Shown: positions 15,773 through 24,927, numbered from the stretch's first letter. The stretch is 42,771 nt of DNA from an uncultured Lachnospiraceae bacterium (GCA_910579285.1 CAJTTT010000027.1:411-43181); one strand, 5' to 3'. Numbers and translations: made by a program. The notes: generated by a model from the letters alone, not told the origin.

Positions 15773-16063
15773 TCACTTAAACAGTCTCGCCAGCAGGGAC
15801 TCCCCTTTGGCCCCGTACCCCGCGGTTTCCGAGTAAGTAAAGCTGTCAATCCGTCCGTCGATATCTACCTCGCCCTTATCCAGGGAAAGCCTGCTGACAT
15901 GCAGTTCGCCGCCCCGTATCATCAGCATGCCCTGCTCTGTCTCCAGCAAAATCTCATTTACATCAAAGGAAAGCACATCATTTACGCCTGTCAGTGCGCA
16001 GGCCCTTCTGCCTGTAAGCATCAGCTTATGCGGCCGCTTGCCGCCATTATTCAAATCTTCCAT
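15773..16063 (-). CDS. yabP: Sporulation protein YabP
   Basis: A 96-residue protein of the YabP/YqfC family, needed for spore cortex assembly and expressed in the mother cell in Bacillus. Landmarks are HKLMLTGRRACALTGVNDV, the FDVNEILLETEQGMLMIRG core and the VDIDGRIDSFTY segment. It has no membrane segment. TAGGAGGGCGTGT precedes the ATG. It is followed by yabQ after 22 bases, presumably co-transcribed. Confidence 0.93.
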   Translation of the reverse strand: MEDLNNGGKRPHKLMLTGRRACALTGVNDVLSFDVNEILLETEQGMLMIRGGELHVSRLSLDKGEVDIDGRIDSFTYSETAGYGAKGESLLARLFK

Positions 16064-16140
16064 ACACGCCCTCCTATACCATAATTATGGTACTGGTTCA
16101 GTGTATGTCTGCTCTTTTGAAAATATGCCTGTTACGCGCG

Positions 16141-16383
16141 CTATGTGAGATAGCGGAACAGCTCCTTTGCCTCCTCTTTGCGCACCGTCTCCTGTACGTC
16201 GAGGACCTCCACTTTTACCTCTTTATTGCCAAACTGTATGGTGATGACGTCTCCTGCCTTCACATTGGCTGACGCTTTTGCCGGCCTGTCATTGATGAGC
16301 ACTCTGCCCGCATCGCAGGCCTCATTGGCTACCGTGCGGCGTTTGATCAGCCTCGATACCTTTAAATATTTATCCAGTCGCAT
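16141..16383 (-). CDS. rqcP: S4-domain RNA-binding protein RqcP (YabO/Hsp15 family)
   Basis: An 80-residue S4 RNA-binding protein. RqcP works with RqcH in ribosome-associated quality control, adding alanine tails to nascent chains on obstructed 50S subunits. The S4 motif covers MRLDKYLKVSRLIKRRTVA, then VLINDRPAKASANVKAGDVI. The upstream frame extends to 16419, but GGGAGG lies just before ATG 16383 and homologues begin with MRLDKYL. It sits between hup and yabP, as in Clostridia. The length is typical. Confidence 0.94.
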   Translation of the reverse strand: MRLDKYLKVSRLIKRRTVANEACDAGRVLINDRPAKASANVKAGDVITIQFGNKEVKVEVLDVQETVRKEEAKELFRYLT

Positions 16384-16432
16384 GTGATACCTCCCTGTAT
16401 TTTTTAACGATACCTTCACTCATAACGTAGAA

Positions 16433-16459
16433 AGGCCCGTATGCAGCGCATACAGGCCT
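16433..16459 (-). terminator. Terminator after the HU gene
   Basis: A 12-bp near-perfect stem (AGGCCTGTATGC with GCATACGGGCCT, minus strand) and a three-base loop, followed by TTC and no long T-run. It lies 22 bases after the hup stop and before rqcP. Partial read-through into rqcP is possible. Confidence 0.65.
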
Positions 16460-16481
16460 CGTCCGTTTCCGAAAAATTCAA

Positions 16482-16757
16482 TTATGCGTTGAGCATGTCC
16501 TTTAAAGCCTTACCTGCCTTAAACTTAGGAGCCTTGGAAGCTGCGATCTTCATAACAGCGCCGCTCTGAGGATTTCTGCCTTCTCTTGCTGCTCTCTTGG
16601 AAACTTCGAAGGTACCAAAACCAACTAACTGCACCTTGCCATCTTTCTTCAGTTCGTCAGCCACTACATCTGTGAATGCCTTTAAAGCCTTCTCCGCGTC
16701 TTTCTTAGATAAGCCTGCCTGATCAGCCATTGCTGCAACTAACTCTGTTTTGTTCAT
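16482..16757 (-). CDS. hup: HU family DNA-binding protein
   Basis: A 91-residue histone-like protein that bends and compacts DNA as a dimer. It shows the full HU pattern: MNKTELVAAMA, the dimer helices (SKKDAEKALKAFTDVVADEL), VQLVGFGTFEV, the DNA-binding arm with RAAREGRNPQSG, and FKAGKALKDMLN at the end. The arm carries the intercalating proline in NPQSG. A strong AGAGGAGG site precedes the ATG. A 197-base gap upstream, with no gene, presumably holds its promoter. Confidence 0.98.
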   Translation of the reverse strand: MNKTELVAAMADQAGLSKKDAEKALKAFTDVVADELKKDGKVQLVGFGTFEVSKRAAREGRNPQSGAVMKIAASKAPKFKAGKALKDMLNA

Positions 16758-16954
16758 TTGAACTCCTCCTCTTAAATGAGTTATCGTATTATTTTTGAGG
16801 TTTCTCTTAAAAACCGTCTATACATATTTATATCTGCTTTTCCGTGGCATGTCAAGAAAAAAATGCCTTTTTTACGGCATTTTTGGGCTTTTCCTGCATT
16901 TGGCTGCCACACACAAAGCCGAATAAATAAAAATACTTCTTATTGTCAGAAAAT

Positions 16955-17659
16955 TTACTCATATTTCTCAATTAAATCCTCTATTCGATCCGCCAATGCC
17001 TGTTCTTGCGGGATTTTGGCGATTCTTGACACATCGCTGATCCGCAGAAGAAGGTCTGCAATAAGGGACTCTGTCTTATGACTGTCCGACTGGGGCTCAC
17101 AGCTTCTCAACGCCTCCGCCAGCTCGCAGATGGCAGCCGTATCCTGCTCGAAAGTATTCCCTTTTTCATAGTTCTTGTCTATTTTCTTTAACACTTTAAC
17201 GGCTCTGGTTAAGGACGGAAGCTCCTTCGGTATTTCCTTTAAGGGAGATTCCACCCAGTCTTTCTCTTTCTTTTCTTCCTTTTTGATTTCCTCCCAGTTC
17301 ACAAGCACCTCGTCCGGGGTATCCGCATTTCCCGTGCCAAAAACATGGGGATGCCGCCTTACCATTTTGCGGCTGACCTCGTTTACCACGTCCTCCATCG
17401 TAAAGAGACCTTCCTCAGAAGCGATCTGCGCATGCATAACAACCTGCAGAAGCACATCCCCCAATTCCTCTATCATATTTTCGGGATTGCCAGTCTTATT
17501 GTAAATGCGGATAGAGGCAAGCAGCTCGGCCGCCTCCTCCATCATGCACGGTTTCAGGCTCTCATGGGTCTGTACCTTATCCCAGGGGCAGCCGTTCTCG
17601 CTGCGCAGGGCGGCAATAATTTGGAGAAATTCCTCGTATGTGTATTTTTTTTCAGACAT
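16955..17659 (-). CDS. mazG: MazG nucleoside triphosphate pyrophosphohydrolase
   Basis: A 234-residue all-alpha NTP pyrophosphatase that removes non-canonical or surplus nucleotides. The N-terminal MazG domain has CPWDKVQTHESLKPCMMEEAAE and the metal ligands in EEAAE and EELGD. The second half (from about 130, LPSLTRAVKVLKKI) resembles the C-terminal MazG domain but is reduced. In Bacillus the syntenic YabN carries an N-terminal tetrapyrrole methylase fusion; it is absent here. AAAAGGAG precedes the ATG. Located upstream of hup in the cluster. Confidence 0.94.
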   Translation of the reverse strand: MSEKKYTYEEFLQIIAALRSENGCPWDKVQTHESLKPCMMEEAAELLASIRIYNKTGNPENMIEELGDVLLQVVMHAQIASEEGLFTMEDVVNEVSRKMVRRHPHVFGTGNADTPDEVLVNWEEIKKEEKKEKDWVESPLKEIPKELPSLTRAVKVLKKIDKNYEKGNTFEQDTAAICELAEALRSCEPQSDSHKTESLIADLLLRISDVSRIAKIPQEQALADRIEDLIEKYE

Positions 17660-17698
17660 GTGCGCTCCTTTTCAAAAAAGTTAAAGTAAAATTTCAAA

Positions 17699-17738
17699 TC
17701 AGCGCCCGGTTGAGGACGTTGAGCCCCTATCGGACGCT
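17699..17738 (-). terminator. Possible terminator after the PEGA lipoprotein gene
   Basis: On the minus strand CAGCGTCCG and CGGGCGCTG can pair across about 20 bases, 30 bases beyond the stop. No T-run follows directly. Weak candidate. Confidence 0.35.
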
Positions 17739-17767
17739 GGTTGTTTCTATGTATATCGTATCAATCA

Positions 17768-19735
17768 TTATTTAAACAAGGAGGAAAACCACTTTCGAAT
17801 GGGATGGGCCTCCTGCGTTATGGTAACGGTTTCTGTTGTCAGCCCGGTCTGGGTTTCGTCACCGCCTTCTGGGTTTCCGCCGCTTGTGTTATCGCCTGGG
17901 TTTCCGTTATCCCCGCTGCCGCCTGTATTGCCGCCCGGGTTCTCCTCACCCTCGTTGTCACCGTCTGTACTGCCGCCCGGATTCTCCTCACCCTCATTGT
18001 CTTCATCATCTGGATCCTTATTGTCCTCGTCTTCACCAGGATCTGGCTTGTCACTCGCCTCCAGTGCGCGGGAAATCACCACACTGTCCGACATCACTTC
18101 AATTTCCTCGGTCAATGTTTTATAACCGTCTGCTTTTATGACAAGCTTGTGCGTACCGTAACTCAGCTCAAGCGGTTCGCTGATATCTTCTACATCCTTT
18201 CCGTCCACACTGACTTTCGCTTCTGCCGGGGAAACCGTAATGCTCACCTTTCCTGTAGGCAGAGGGGGCGTCCCTGTGGATCCGCCACTGGAATTATCAT
18301 CGTCATCGTCGCCATCTTTATCATCACTGTCGGCGTCTATCTTTTCCAGGGCTGAGAAAGAGTAAGTTTCATCTTTTTTCGTATTTTCCAGATAAATCGT
18401 GTAGGTTTTTGTCTTATAGCCGGTCTTTTTCAAGGTAATCTCATGTCTGCCCACCGTTTTCGTAAATCTGACAGGAGCAATACCTACATAATTGCCGTCC
18501 AAAAATACCTCAACGTCCTTCGGGGAGTCGATATATACTTTGTAATTGTTTGAACTTCCCAGCGCGTTATCGCTCACACTCGAGGAGCTGTTGCCGCTGA
18601 TGCTGTCCGGCCCTTTGGCAACATCCATCGTGTCCTGCCAGGGGATACGATCAGAGGTTGTGGAATTATTGCTGACAGAATCGCTGCTGTCCTTCCGGCT
18701 CTCCTCCAGTTTAAAGGAAATCGTGGCATATTCAGATCCTACCTGGATATGTCTGGTCAAAGTATCATAACCGTCCGCTTCCGCCCGTATCTGGTGAATC
18801 CCGTACTTTAACTCCACCACACTGCTGATATCTACGGGCTTGCCGTCCACAGTGATCTTCGCATTTTCCGGCTCTACCGTAAAGAGGATCTTCCCGACAG
18901 CATCCTCCGCCACTTCCAGATCACTCACATCGAGCACCACTTCCTTGTCGCGCTCCACCGTTATCTCCTTCACGCATCCCACATTATTGTTGGAAAGCAC
19001 GACCTGATAGGTGCCCTCCGGCACTGTGAGAAGCATGTCCTCTGTGATCTGGCGGATCACGCTGTTGCCCACTTCAATCCAGCCGCCGAGCAGGGGCTGG
19101 TCATTTTTCAGGCGCAGATACCCGTGTCCTTTGTCCACGTTGACGCTGTAAATCTTATGGCTGATGCCTGAGATCGTGACCACATCCTGAGACACGACCT
19201 CTCCCGCTTCCACGCGGCGTCCCTCCGACAAGACAACCACACCGTCCGGCAGGGAATATTTCTGGGAACCGATCACGGCCGTCCTGTTCTCACCCGCCAG
19301 ATCATAATTGTACACATCGTCATACACCCATGCCTCCGGGGAGCGCTTGATGCTGGCAAGTTTTTTCTTACCTTTTAAGAAGGTGACATCGACCACGTCC
19401 CCAGCTTTGATCTGGGAAATTGTCATCGGGCCGTCGTATTTATCCTTCACATAAGTGGTTCCGTCATAATAGAGGGTATACTGCTTTCCCGTATCCATAT
19501 TGATGAGGGACACCGCTTTGTTGTTCAGATCCGTCGACAGAACGACAGCCGTGTCCGCAGAATCAAAACTGCCCACGGTGGATAGCGTAAAGCCGGTATC
19601 CACTACATCCTCATTTCCGTTTTTATCCTTGGCTCTTCCTATGTTGCTGGCCTCCGAGGTGCAGCCCGTCAAGACGACCGCCATCAGTGTCAGCGCCGCA
19701 ACAGCCACCGAAATTCTTCTGTGCATTCCAATCAT
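17768..19735 (-). CDS. PEGA-domain surface lipoprotein
   Basis: A 655-residue lipoprotein. The signal peptide ends VVLTGC with Cys25. The N-terminal half (about 45-270) is beta-rich and unassigned. Three PEGA-type repeats follow at about 282-343, 398-462 and 496-557, each with a VDG or LDG turn and a DGYDTL/TGYKTK/DGYKTL motif. Ser/Asn-rich and Asp-rich linkers separate them. The C-terminal tail is low complexity, with a 14-residue duplication (DNEGEENPGGST and DNEGEENPGGNT), and it ends in a basic amphipathic HPIRKWFSSLFK. PEGA domains are common on bacterial surface proteins but their ligand is unclear. TGGAG precedes ATG 19735. It lies 55 bases downstream of the CotS-like gene, on the same strand. 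Confidence 0.85.
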   Translation of the reverse strand: MIGMHRRISVAVAALTLMAVVLTGCTSEASNIGRAKDKNGNEDVVDTGFTLSTVGSFDSADTAVVLSTDLNNKAVSLINMDTGKQYTLYYDGTTYVKDKYDGPMTISQIKAGDVVDVTFLKGKKKLASIKRSPEAWVYDDVYNYDLAGENRTAVIGSQKYSLPDGVVVLSEGRRVEAGEVVSQDVVTISGISHKIYSVNVDKGHGYLRLKNDQPLLGGWIEVGNSVIRQITEDMLLTVPEGTYQVVLSNNNVGCVKEITVERDKEVVLDVSDLEVAEDAVGKILFTVEPENAKITVDGKPVDISSVVELKYGIHQIRAEADGYDTLTRHIQVGSEYATISFKLEESRKDSSDSVSNNSTTSDRIPWQDTMDVAKGPDSISGNSSSSVSDNALGSSNNYKVYIDSPKDVEVFLDGNYVGIAPVRFTKTVGRHEITLKKTGYKTKTYTIYLENTKKDETYSFSALEKIDADSDDKDGDDDDDNSSGGSTGTPPLPTGKVSITVSPAEAKVSVDGKDVEDISEPLELSYGTHKLVIKADGYKTLTEEIEVMSDSVVISRALEASDKPDPGEDEDNKDPDDEDNEGEENPGGSTDGDNEGEENPGGNTGGSGDNGNPGDNTSGGNPEGGDETQTGLTTETVTITQEAHPIRKWFSSLFK

Positions 19736-19790
19736 TTTTTACTCCATTTCCGCATTGTTTCGCACAGGCCGTGCCATGATGGTACATGCG

Positions 19791-20774
19791 TCAGTCTATG
19801 CCGGGAAAAGCGTTCTTTAAAAAGAGCTGTTTTTCCCTCTCCTGTGCAAACAACTTCTCTATTTTTTCCATATTCCGCCCAGGAATCCATGCTTTCCCAC
19901 TATTATAGTAGAAGTTCACGATTTTCCAGAACTTCTCCGGGTAAGCGAAGCGGAAATACAACTGCCTGTAATCCCTGTCACTCAAGGGTCTCACTCCATT
20001 ATACCCCGAAAGCAGCATATCACCAAGCGCCTGCGACCAGTTATTTTTTTCCAGAAGCTTGCGCATAAACAGATACAGGTCCCTCACAGGATAATCTCTG
20101 ATGCACTTCTCGAAATTGACAAGCACACTGCCTCCCTCGGTCTGTATGATATTATGATACTGGTAATCGCCGTGGCATACAATGGAGAATGGATGAGAAT
20201 CCTCCTCATAGGCATAATAACTCAATTCCCCCGTAATTTGCAAGGCAATATCCATAAAATAATCATAATGTTTCATCAAATAAAGCTCAAATTCGGTCTT
20301 CTGGCTTTTTTCCCGCAGGAATTTCCGCACTTTTCTCAATTCCCGGTTATGCTTCTCATACTCATTTTCCACATGAAAAACAGACTGCTGCTCCAACATT
20401 TCACTGCCGGAGAGATCACAGACATCGTGAAGGTGCGCCAGGGTATCTACCGCGTGGCGGCATTCCTGTGCGTTTCGGTGATCGCACTCTCTGCCCTCAC
20501 AGTATGTCTTAACAATATAGGCCGTCCTGTCCTGATCCCGGACGATCAGCTCATCCTCCTTCGTCCGCAAAATGGACTCCGCCCGCACGACGCCGCTTTC
20601 CCGGATATGATTTAGCAGGTACTCCTGAAAGCCGACTTTCTCCGCCGGGCCGTTGTATTCTTTCATAATGAGCAGACCCCGGTCTGAATCGCACAGCATG
20701 GCTCCGCGGCCTTTCCATGTACGATGTACCTCTATCTCATAATTTTCTAATAAACTGACAGCTCTGTCATTCAC
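19791..20774 (-). CDS. CotS-like spore coat protein with kinase fold
   Basis: A 327-residue aminoglycoside-phosphotransferase-fold protein of the CotS/YutH/CotI group, spore coat proteins in Bacillus. It starts ...VNDRAVSLLENYEIEV and has the family's WKGRGAMLCDSDRGLLIMKEY. The catalytic loop HGDYQYHN is present. The metal-binding DFD/DFE position reads VNFEKC, with Asn for Asp, so activity is doubtful. I chose GTG 20774, preceded by CGGGGGG. The frame extends upstream to 20957, but that part would overlap the CCA-adding gene and has no similarity. It is 58 bases downstream of cca. Confidence 0.83.
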   Translation of the reverse strand: MNDRAVSLLENYEIEVHRTWKGRGAMLCDSDRGLLIMKEYNGPAEKVGFQEYLLNHIRESGVVRAESILRTKEDELIVRDQDRTAYIVKTYCEGRECDHRNAQECRHAVDTLAHLHDVCDLSGSEMLEQQSVFHVENEYEKHNRELRKVRKFLREKSQKTEFELYLMKHYDYFMDIALQITGELSYYAYEEDSHPFSIVCHGDYQYHNIIQTEGGSVLVNFEKCIRDYPVRDLYLFMRKLLEKNNWSQALGDMLLSGYNGVRPLSDRDYRQLYFRFAYPEKFWKIVNFYYNSGKAWIPGRNMEKIEKLFAQEREKQLFLKNAFPGID

Positions 20775-20832
20775 AAAAATACCCCCCGCCTGACTCTGAC
20801 TGTTACATCTTATGACCAGCAGGGGGTTTTCA

Positions 20833-22158
20833 TTACACTTCTTTATACAGTTTGAGAAGAATCTCTCTCTTATTGAGAGAAGGGTCGTCAAGCACCCGCT
20901 CCAAAAGCGCGGACAGCGTTTCCCCGATCTGTCTGCCGGGCGGCATTCCCTCAGCAATCAGATCATTTCCCGAAATAGCCAGATCCTTCAAGGTAACCGC
21001 ATCCCTACGGGCCATAATTTCGCTGTACAGTTTTTCTATGTAGGCGACTTTCGCAAGCTTTTCCTCCCGCATGTAGTCACTCTGTGCGGCAATATCCGCA
21101 CGCCGCACAGTGAAGATCATGGCAAAAATATCTTCCCCCATGCGGTTGATGGCCCGCCTTACGCCCGCCTCTGTCGGCGCAATGTCATAATCGTGGTACA
21201 ACACCAGCTTTGTTACCTTATCTGTCGTATCATTGTCGAATTTTAAACGCCGCATCACCTTTCTGGTAATCTTTTCCCCCTCGTAGGGATGCCTTTTATT
21301 GTGGGTGGTTCCGTCCGGGTCGATGGTCAGAGTCTGGGGCTTGCCAATGTCGTGGAATAACATGCCAAGCCGCATCACCTTGTCCGGGCCCACTCCGATC
21401 ATGGAATGCAGAATGTGCTCTCCCACGCCGTAACAGTGGTGCTTATGCCTCTGCGGCGTTTCCATACAGAGGTCAAATTCCGGCAGAATTTGCGCCGTGA
21501 TGCCAAGCTCATAGGCTGTCCGCAGATAATCGGGGTTAGGAGAAGTGACCAGTTTTACCAGCTCCACCTGTATCCGCTCCGCACTGATTTTCTGCAGATT
21601 AGGGGCAAGCGCCTTCACCGCTTCCCCGGTCGCCTCCTCAATCCGATAGGCGAGCTGGGCTGAAAAGCGCACCGCGCGAAGCATGCGCAGAGCATCCTCG
21701 TCAAACCTTTCCCCGGCATTCCCCACACAGCGTATCACCCGGTTTTCCATATCCGCAAGGCCGCCGTAAAGATCCACCAAACCGCTGCGCGCATTGTAAG
21801 CCATAGCGTTGATTGTAAAATCCCGCCTTCTCAGGTCCTCTTTTAAGCTGGCGGTAAAAGTCACCTCGCTCGGATGCCTGCCGTCCTCGTAGACGCCGTC
21901 GATCCGATAGGTCGTTACTTCAAATCCCTCTCCTCCCAGAAGAACCGTGACGGTTCCGTGCTTAATTCCCGTGTCCACGGTTCTCGGAAAGAGACGTTTT
22001 ATTTCCTCCGGCTTAGCCGACGTGGTGATATCCCAGTCATCCGGCTCCCTGCCAAGTATGGAATCCCTGACACAGCCGCCTACTGCGTAAGCCTCATATC
22101 CCGCCTCCTCCAGCGTATTTATGATGTGATGCACTTTATCGGGCAACTGTATCTGCAT
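20833..22158 (-). CDS. cca: CCA tRNA nucleotidyltransferase with HD domain
   Basis: A 441-residue class II enzyme that adds or repairs the CCA end of tRNAs. The head domain has AVGGCVRDSILGREPDDWDIT, with catalytic Asp41 and Asp43, then LRRRDFTINAMAYN for nucleotide handling. RMLRAVRFSAQL matches the neck. A C-terminal HD domain (LFHDIGKPQTL) adds possible phosphohydrolase activity, as in many Firmicutes enzymes. AGGGAG precedes the ATG. A small unknown gene lies 37 bases upstream. Neither tRNA in this window encodes its own CCA, consistent with a need for this enzyme. Confidence 0.96.
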   Translation of the reverse strand: MQIQLPDKVHHIINTLEEAGYEAYAVGGCVRDSILGREPDDWDITTSAKPEEIKRLFPRTVDTGIKHGTVTVLLGGEGFEVTTYRIDGVYEDGRHPSEVTFTASLKEDLRRRDFTINAMAYNARSGLVDLYGGLADMENRVIRCVGNAGERFDEDALRMLRAVRFSAQLAYRIEEATGEAVKALAPNLQKISAERIQVELVKLVTSPNPDYLRTAYELGITAQILPEFDLCMETPQRHKHHCYGVGEHILHSMIGVGPDKVMRLGMLFHDIGKPQTLTIDPDGTTHNKRHPYEGEKITRKVMRRLKFDNDTTDKVTKLVLYHDYDIAPTEAGVRRAINRMGEDIFAMIFTVRRADIAAQSDYMREEKLAKVAYIEKLYSEIMARRDAVTLKDLAISGNDLIAEGMPPGRQIGETLSALLERVLDDPSLNKREILLKLYKEV

Positions 22159-22195
22159 AAAAAACTCCCTGCTTCCTTTTCCTTCGGGCCGTTAT

Positions 22196-22432
22196 TTATC
22201 CGATTCCCGGCCCCTTAAATATCTGATTCACATCTTCGAGATGGAGATCCGGCTTTTCCTCCTCCGTAAGAGAACCGACCAGACTGTCCATTTCCTTCCT
22301 GGACATCACGCCCCGGCTCCTCTCCACAAACTCTTTCTTCTCGTCATCGGACATGCCCGAAAAACGATCCATAGCTGCGCGGTTGTTCGCAAATGCCAGC
22401 CCAAGGCCGACAGGTAACGTATTATAATCCAT
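22196..22432 (-). CDS. Small protein of unknown function
   Basis: A 78-residue soluble protein I do not recognise. It starts MDYNTLPVGLGLAFANNRAA and is helical and charged in the middle (MSDDEKKEFVERSRGVMSRKEM). It ends with an acidic, proline-containing tail. AGGAAAGGG precedes the ATG, and it is followed closely by cca, which supports a real gene. No cysteine clusters, signal peptide or membrane segment. Confidence 0.7.
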   Translation of the reverse strand: MDYNTLPVGLGLAFANNRAAMDRFSGMSDDEKKEFVERSRGVMSRKEMDSLVGSLTEEEKPDLHLEDVNQIFKGPGIG

Positions 22433-22478
22433 GTTTTCATCCCTTTCCTGTACTCTGCTCCCTACTCAGCAGTGCACA

Positions 22479-22519
22479 CTCGAAAAACCTGCATTTTTTC
22501 GAGCTCACGGGCTTCGCCC
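22479..22519. repeat. Paired hairpins, second copy of the intergenic layout
   Basis: CTCGAAAAA (22479-22487) pairs with TTTTTCGAG (22495-22503). A second hairpin, GGGC-TTC-GCCC, follows at 22509-22519. The two-hairpin layout with TCGAG base and TTC loop matches 9167-9210. The rest of 22520-22640 contains a small inverted repeat (ACTGACTGC-AAGCAGTCA) and no gene. Confidence 0.5.
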
Positions 22520-22643
22520 TATCACTCCATAATTTGTCAAAACTGACTGCAAGCAGTCATTTTGCCATATTACGTCGTGGCACTGCTCATTGCCATCGTG
22601 TATATAGCATGTACGCCGGGATGAAATGTTATGCAGTTTATAT

Positions 22644-22676
22644 GAAAAAGTTCAACTGCCTGCTGCCAGCAGTTGA
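22644..22676 (-). terminator. Terminator after the GH3 gene
   Basis: On the minus strand TCAACTGC (22669-22676) pairs with GCAGTTGA (22652-22659), followed by ACTTTTTC. It starts 14 bases after the GH3 stop codon. Confidence 0.75.
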
Positions 22677-22689
22677 GCCGCTTTCCGCC

Positions 22690-24927
22690 TTAACTGAGCG
22701 TTGCAATGCCCCGCAGTCTGATATCTTCACAGGACGCGCCCACCAGAATCTCGTAATCGCCCGCGTCCGCGATAAATTTGCGCAGCTGCGCATCATAATA
22801 CATGAAATCTTCCTGCTTTAAGGTCAGGGAAATTTTTTTGGAACGGCCCGCGCCAAGCTCCACTTTGCTAAACGCCTTCAATTCCTTGTCCGGCCTGTCC
22901 ACCTGCGCGGCGATAGGCGCAATATAAATCTGCACAGCCTCCGCTCCCGCCCGCTTTCCAATATTTTTGACTGAGAAAGTCAATTTCACGTCCTTTCCCT
23001 TTTCCGCCTTCATGGTGAGGCCGCTGTATTCAAAGCTGGTGTAAGACAAGCCGTGCCCAAAGCAGAAGGCCGGTTTGATCCGCTGTCTGTCAAAATGACG
23101 ATAGCCGCAGTACAGCCCTTCCTCCAGCACAATATTGCCCCACTTGCCAAACTGTCCGTTCTTTGCAGCGGCGCAGTCCTCATATTTGACAGGAAAAGTT
23201 TCCGCCAGCTTTCCAGAAGGATTTACTTCGCCAAAAATAATCTGCGCCAGCGCATTTCCTGTCTCCATGCCTGCATAATAGCTCCACAATATGGTCTGCG
23301 CCTGTTCCCGCCAGGGCATCTCCACGGGAGAACCGCCCACAAAAGTCAGTATCACATCTTTTCTGACTTTTAAAAGCGCCTCAATCAACATATCCTGCTC
23401 ATAGGGCAGTTTCATATCCGGCCGGTCACAGCCCTCGACATCGTAATCGTGATTCAGACCTCCCACAAAAATAACGGCATCCGCATCTTTTGCCATCTCA
23501 AGCGCCTCAGCAAACAGTTTTTCATTTTTTTCGTGAGCCTCCGCCTTTTCCCGCTCCAGTTTCGCAAGCCGCTCTTCCTCTCCCCTGCGGCGGTTTTCGC
23601 TGTCATTGACTTCGTCCCGGACCGCTTTCCCCATATCCGGGTTTCTATCCTCATCCACGCTTGCTGCCTGCCAGTTCTCTCCCTCATCTGTCTTGTTCTG
23701 CGGCACATAGTAGCCCTGCGCATAGGAGACCTTGACATTGCCGCCCAGATACATCTTGAGCCCGGCCAGCGGACAGATCTCGTAAAGCGCTTTAATCTCC
23801 GCGCTGCCGCCGCCGTAAGAGTGCTGTATCACGGCATTTGCGCCGATCACTGCCAGTTTCTTTATTTTTTTCGCATCCAGAGGGAGAATGCGGTTCTCAT
23901 TTTTTAATAAAATCATGGATTCCTGTGCACCGCGAAGGACTGCCTCCCGGTGTTCCGGTTTATTGTATGCGCCGGCCTTGCGTTCCTCCCTTTTCGAGCC
24001 GATCATCTTCAGCCGGTACATCATGCGCAGAAGGTTCCGCACTTTGGCGTCCACCGTATCCACGGAAATTTCACCCTTTTCAATCAACACCTTTAAAGGA
24101 TTGGCCAGCTTATAATCGTCAAAATCCGGGAAGATGGACATTTCCAGATCCATAGAGCATTCCGCCGCCTCTCTGGTTTTATGCACGCCGCCCCAGTCGC
24201 TGATTACCGCGCCGTCAAAACCCCACTCCTTCCTCAGAATTTCATCCAGCAGTTTTTTGTTCTCACAGCAGTGAACACCGTTGATTTTGTTGTAGGCGCC
24301 CATGACCGAGTAAACCCCGGCTTCCTGTACCGCCGCCTTAAAGGCAGGCAGATAGAGTTCATAGAGCGTCCGCTCATCAATCTCCTCATCCACCATCAGA
24401 CGGTCCGTCTCCTGCCCGTTCGCCGCAAAATGTTTCACACAGGCCGCCACATCATTCTCCTGCACTGCCTGTATAAACGGTACCGCGAACGCTTTTGTGA
24501 GAACCGGGTCCTCACTCATATATTCAAAATTCCGGCCGCACAGCGGGTCTCTCTTGATATTGATGCCCGGCGCCAGAATCACGTCCTTACCGCGCCCTCT
24601 GGCCTCCGCTCCAAGCACATGCCCCATTTCACGGGCAAGATCCGTATTCCAGGATGAAGCGAGCGCACTGTTGCTCGGGAGATAGGTAACCATATCATCC
24701 TGATTTCCCACGGGAATCCATCTGTCATCGAGAAATTCCGCGCGCACGCCCATAGGCCCGTCCGAAGTTTCAATTGCGGGAATCCCCAGCCTCGCCAACT
24801 CGCCGGAGCGAAACAGGGAAGCCCCGTGAATCATCGCAATTTTCTCATCCAGCGTCAGTTTCTTTATCAGTTTGTCAATTTCTTTTTCCCTCTTTTTTTC
24901 GATCTTTTTCTCGTCCTTTTTTAACAT
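22690..24927 (-). CDS. Glycoside hydrolase family 3 (beta-glucosidase type)
   Basis: A 745-residue enzyme without signal peptide, so it should act on imported oligosaccharides. The GH3 N-terminal domain has SDGPMGVR, KHF in VAACVKHFAANGQE, and the nucleophile Asp244 in GAVISDWGGVH. The second domain contains the AVIGANA segment and FVGGLNHDYDVEG. It is interrupted by a charged coiled-coil insertion (about 430-490, RRRGEEERLAKLEREKAEA). A C-terminal fibronectin-III-like domain follows. The order and insertion fit the subgroup that includes beta-glucosidases, beta-xylosidases and alpha-L-arabinosidases, so the sugar is not settled. GGAGGGTG sets ATG 24927. It is downstream of GH127, 142 bases away. 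Confidence 0.93.
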   Translation of the reverse strand: MLKKDEKKIEKKREKEIDKLIKKLTLDEKIAMIHGASLFRSGELARLGIPAIETSDGPMGVRAEFLDDRWIPVGNQDDMVTYLPSNSALASSWNTDLAREMGHVLGAEARGRGKDVILAPGINIKRDPLCGRNFEYMSEDPVLTKAFAVPFIQAVQENDVAACVKHFAANGQETDRLMVDEEIDERTLYELYLPAFKAAVQEAGVYSVMGAYNKINGVHCCENKKLLDEILRKEWGFDGAVISDWGGVHKTREAAECSMDLEMSIFPDFDDYKLANPLKVLIEKGEISVDTVDAKVRNLLRMMYRLKMIGSKREERKAGAYNKPEHREAVLRGAQESMILLKNENRILPLDAKKIKKLAVIGANAVIQHSYGGGSAEIKALYEICPLAGLKMYLGGNVKVSYAQGYYVPQNKTDEGENWQAASVDEDRNPDMGKAVRDEVNDSENRRRGEEERLAKLEREKAEAHEKNEKLFAEALEMAKDADAVIFVGGLNHDYDVEGCDRPDMKLPYEQDMLIEALLKVRKDVILTFVGGSPVEMPWREQAQTILWSYYAGMETGNALAQIIFGEVNPSGKLAETFPVKYEDCAAAKNGQFGKWGNIVLEEGLYCGYRHFDRQRIKPAFCFGHGLSYTSFEYSGLTMKAEKGKDVKLTFSVKNIGKRAGAEAVQIYIAPIAAQVDRPDKELKAFSKVELGAGRSKKISLTLKQEDFMYYDAQLRKFIADAGDYEILVGASCEDIRLRGIATLS

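Noticed and set aside
20775..20957. N-terminal extension of the CotS-like protein
   Set aside because: It would overlap the cca gene and shows no family similarity. The GTG at 20774 with a G-rich site gives the expected family start.
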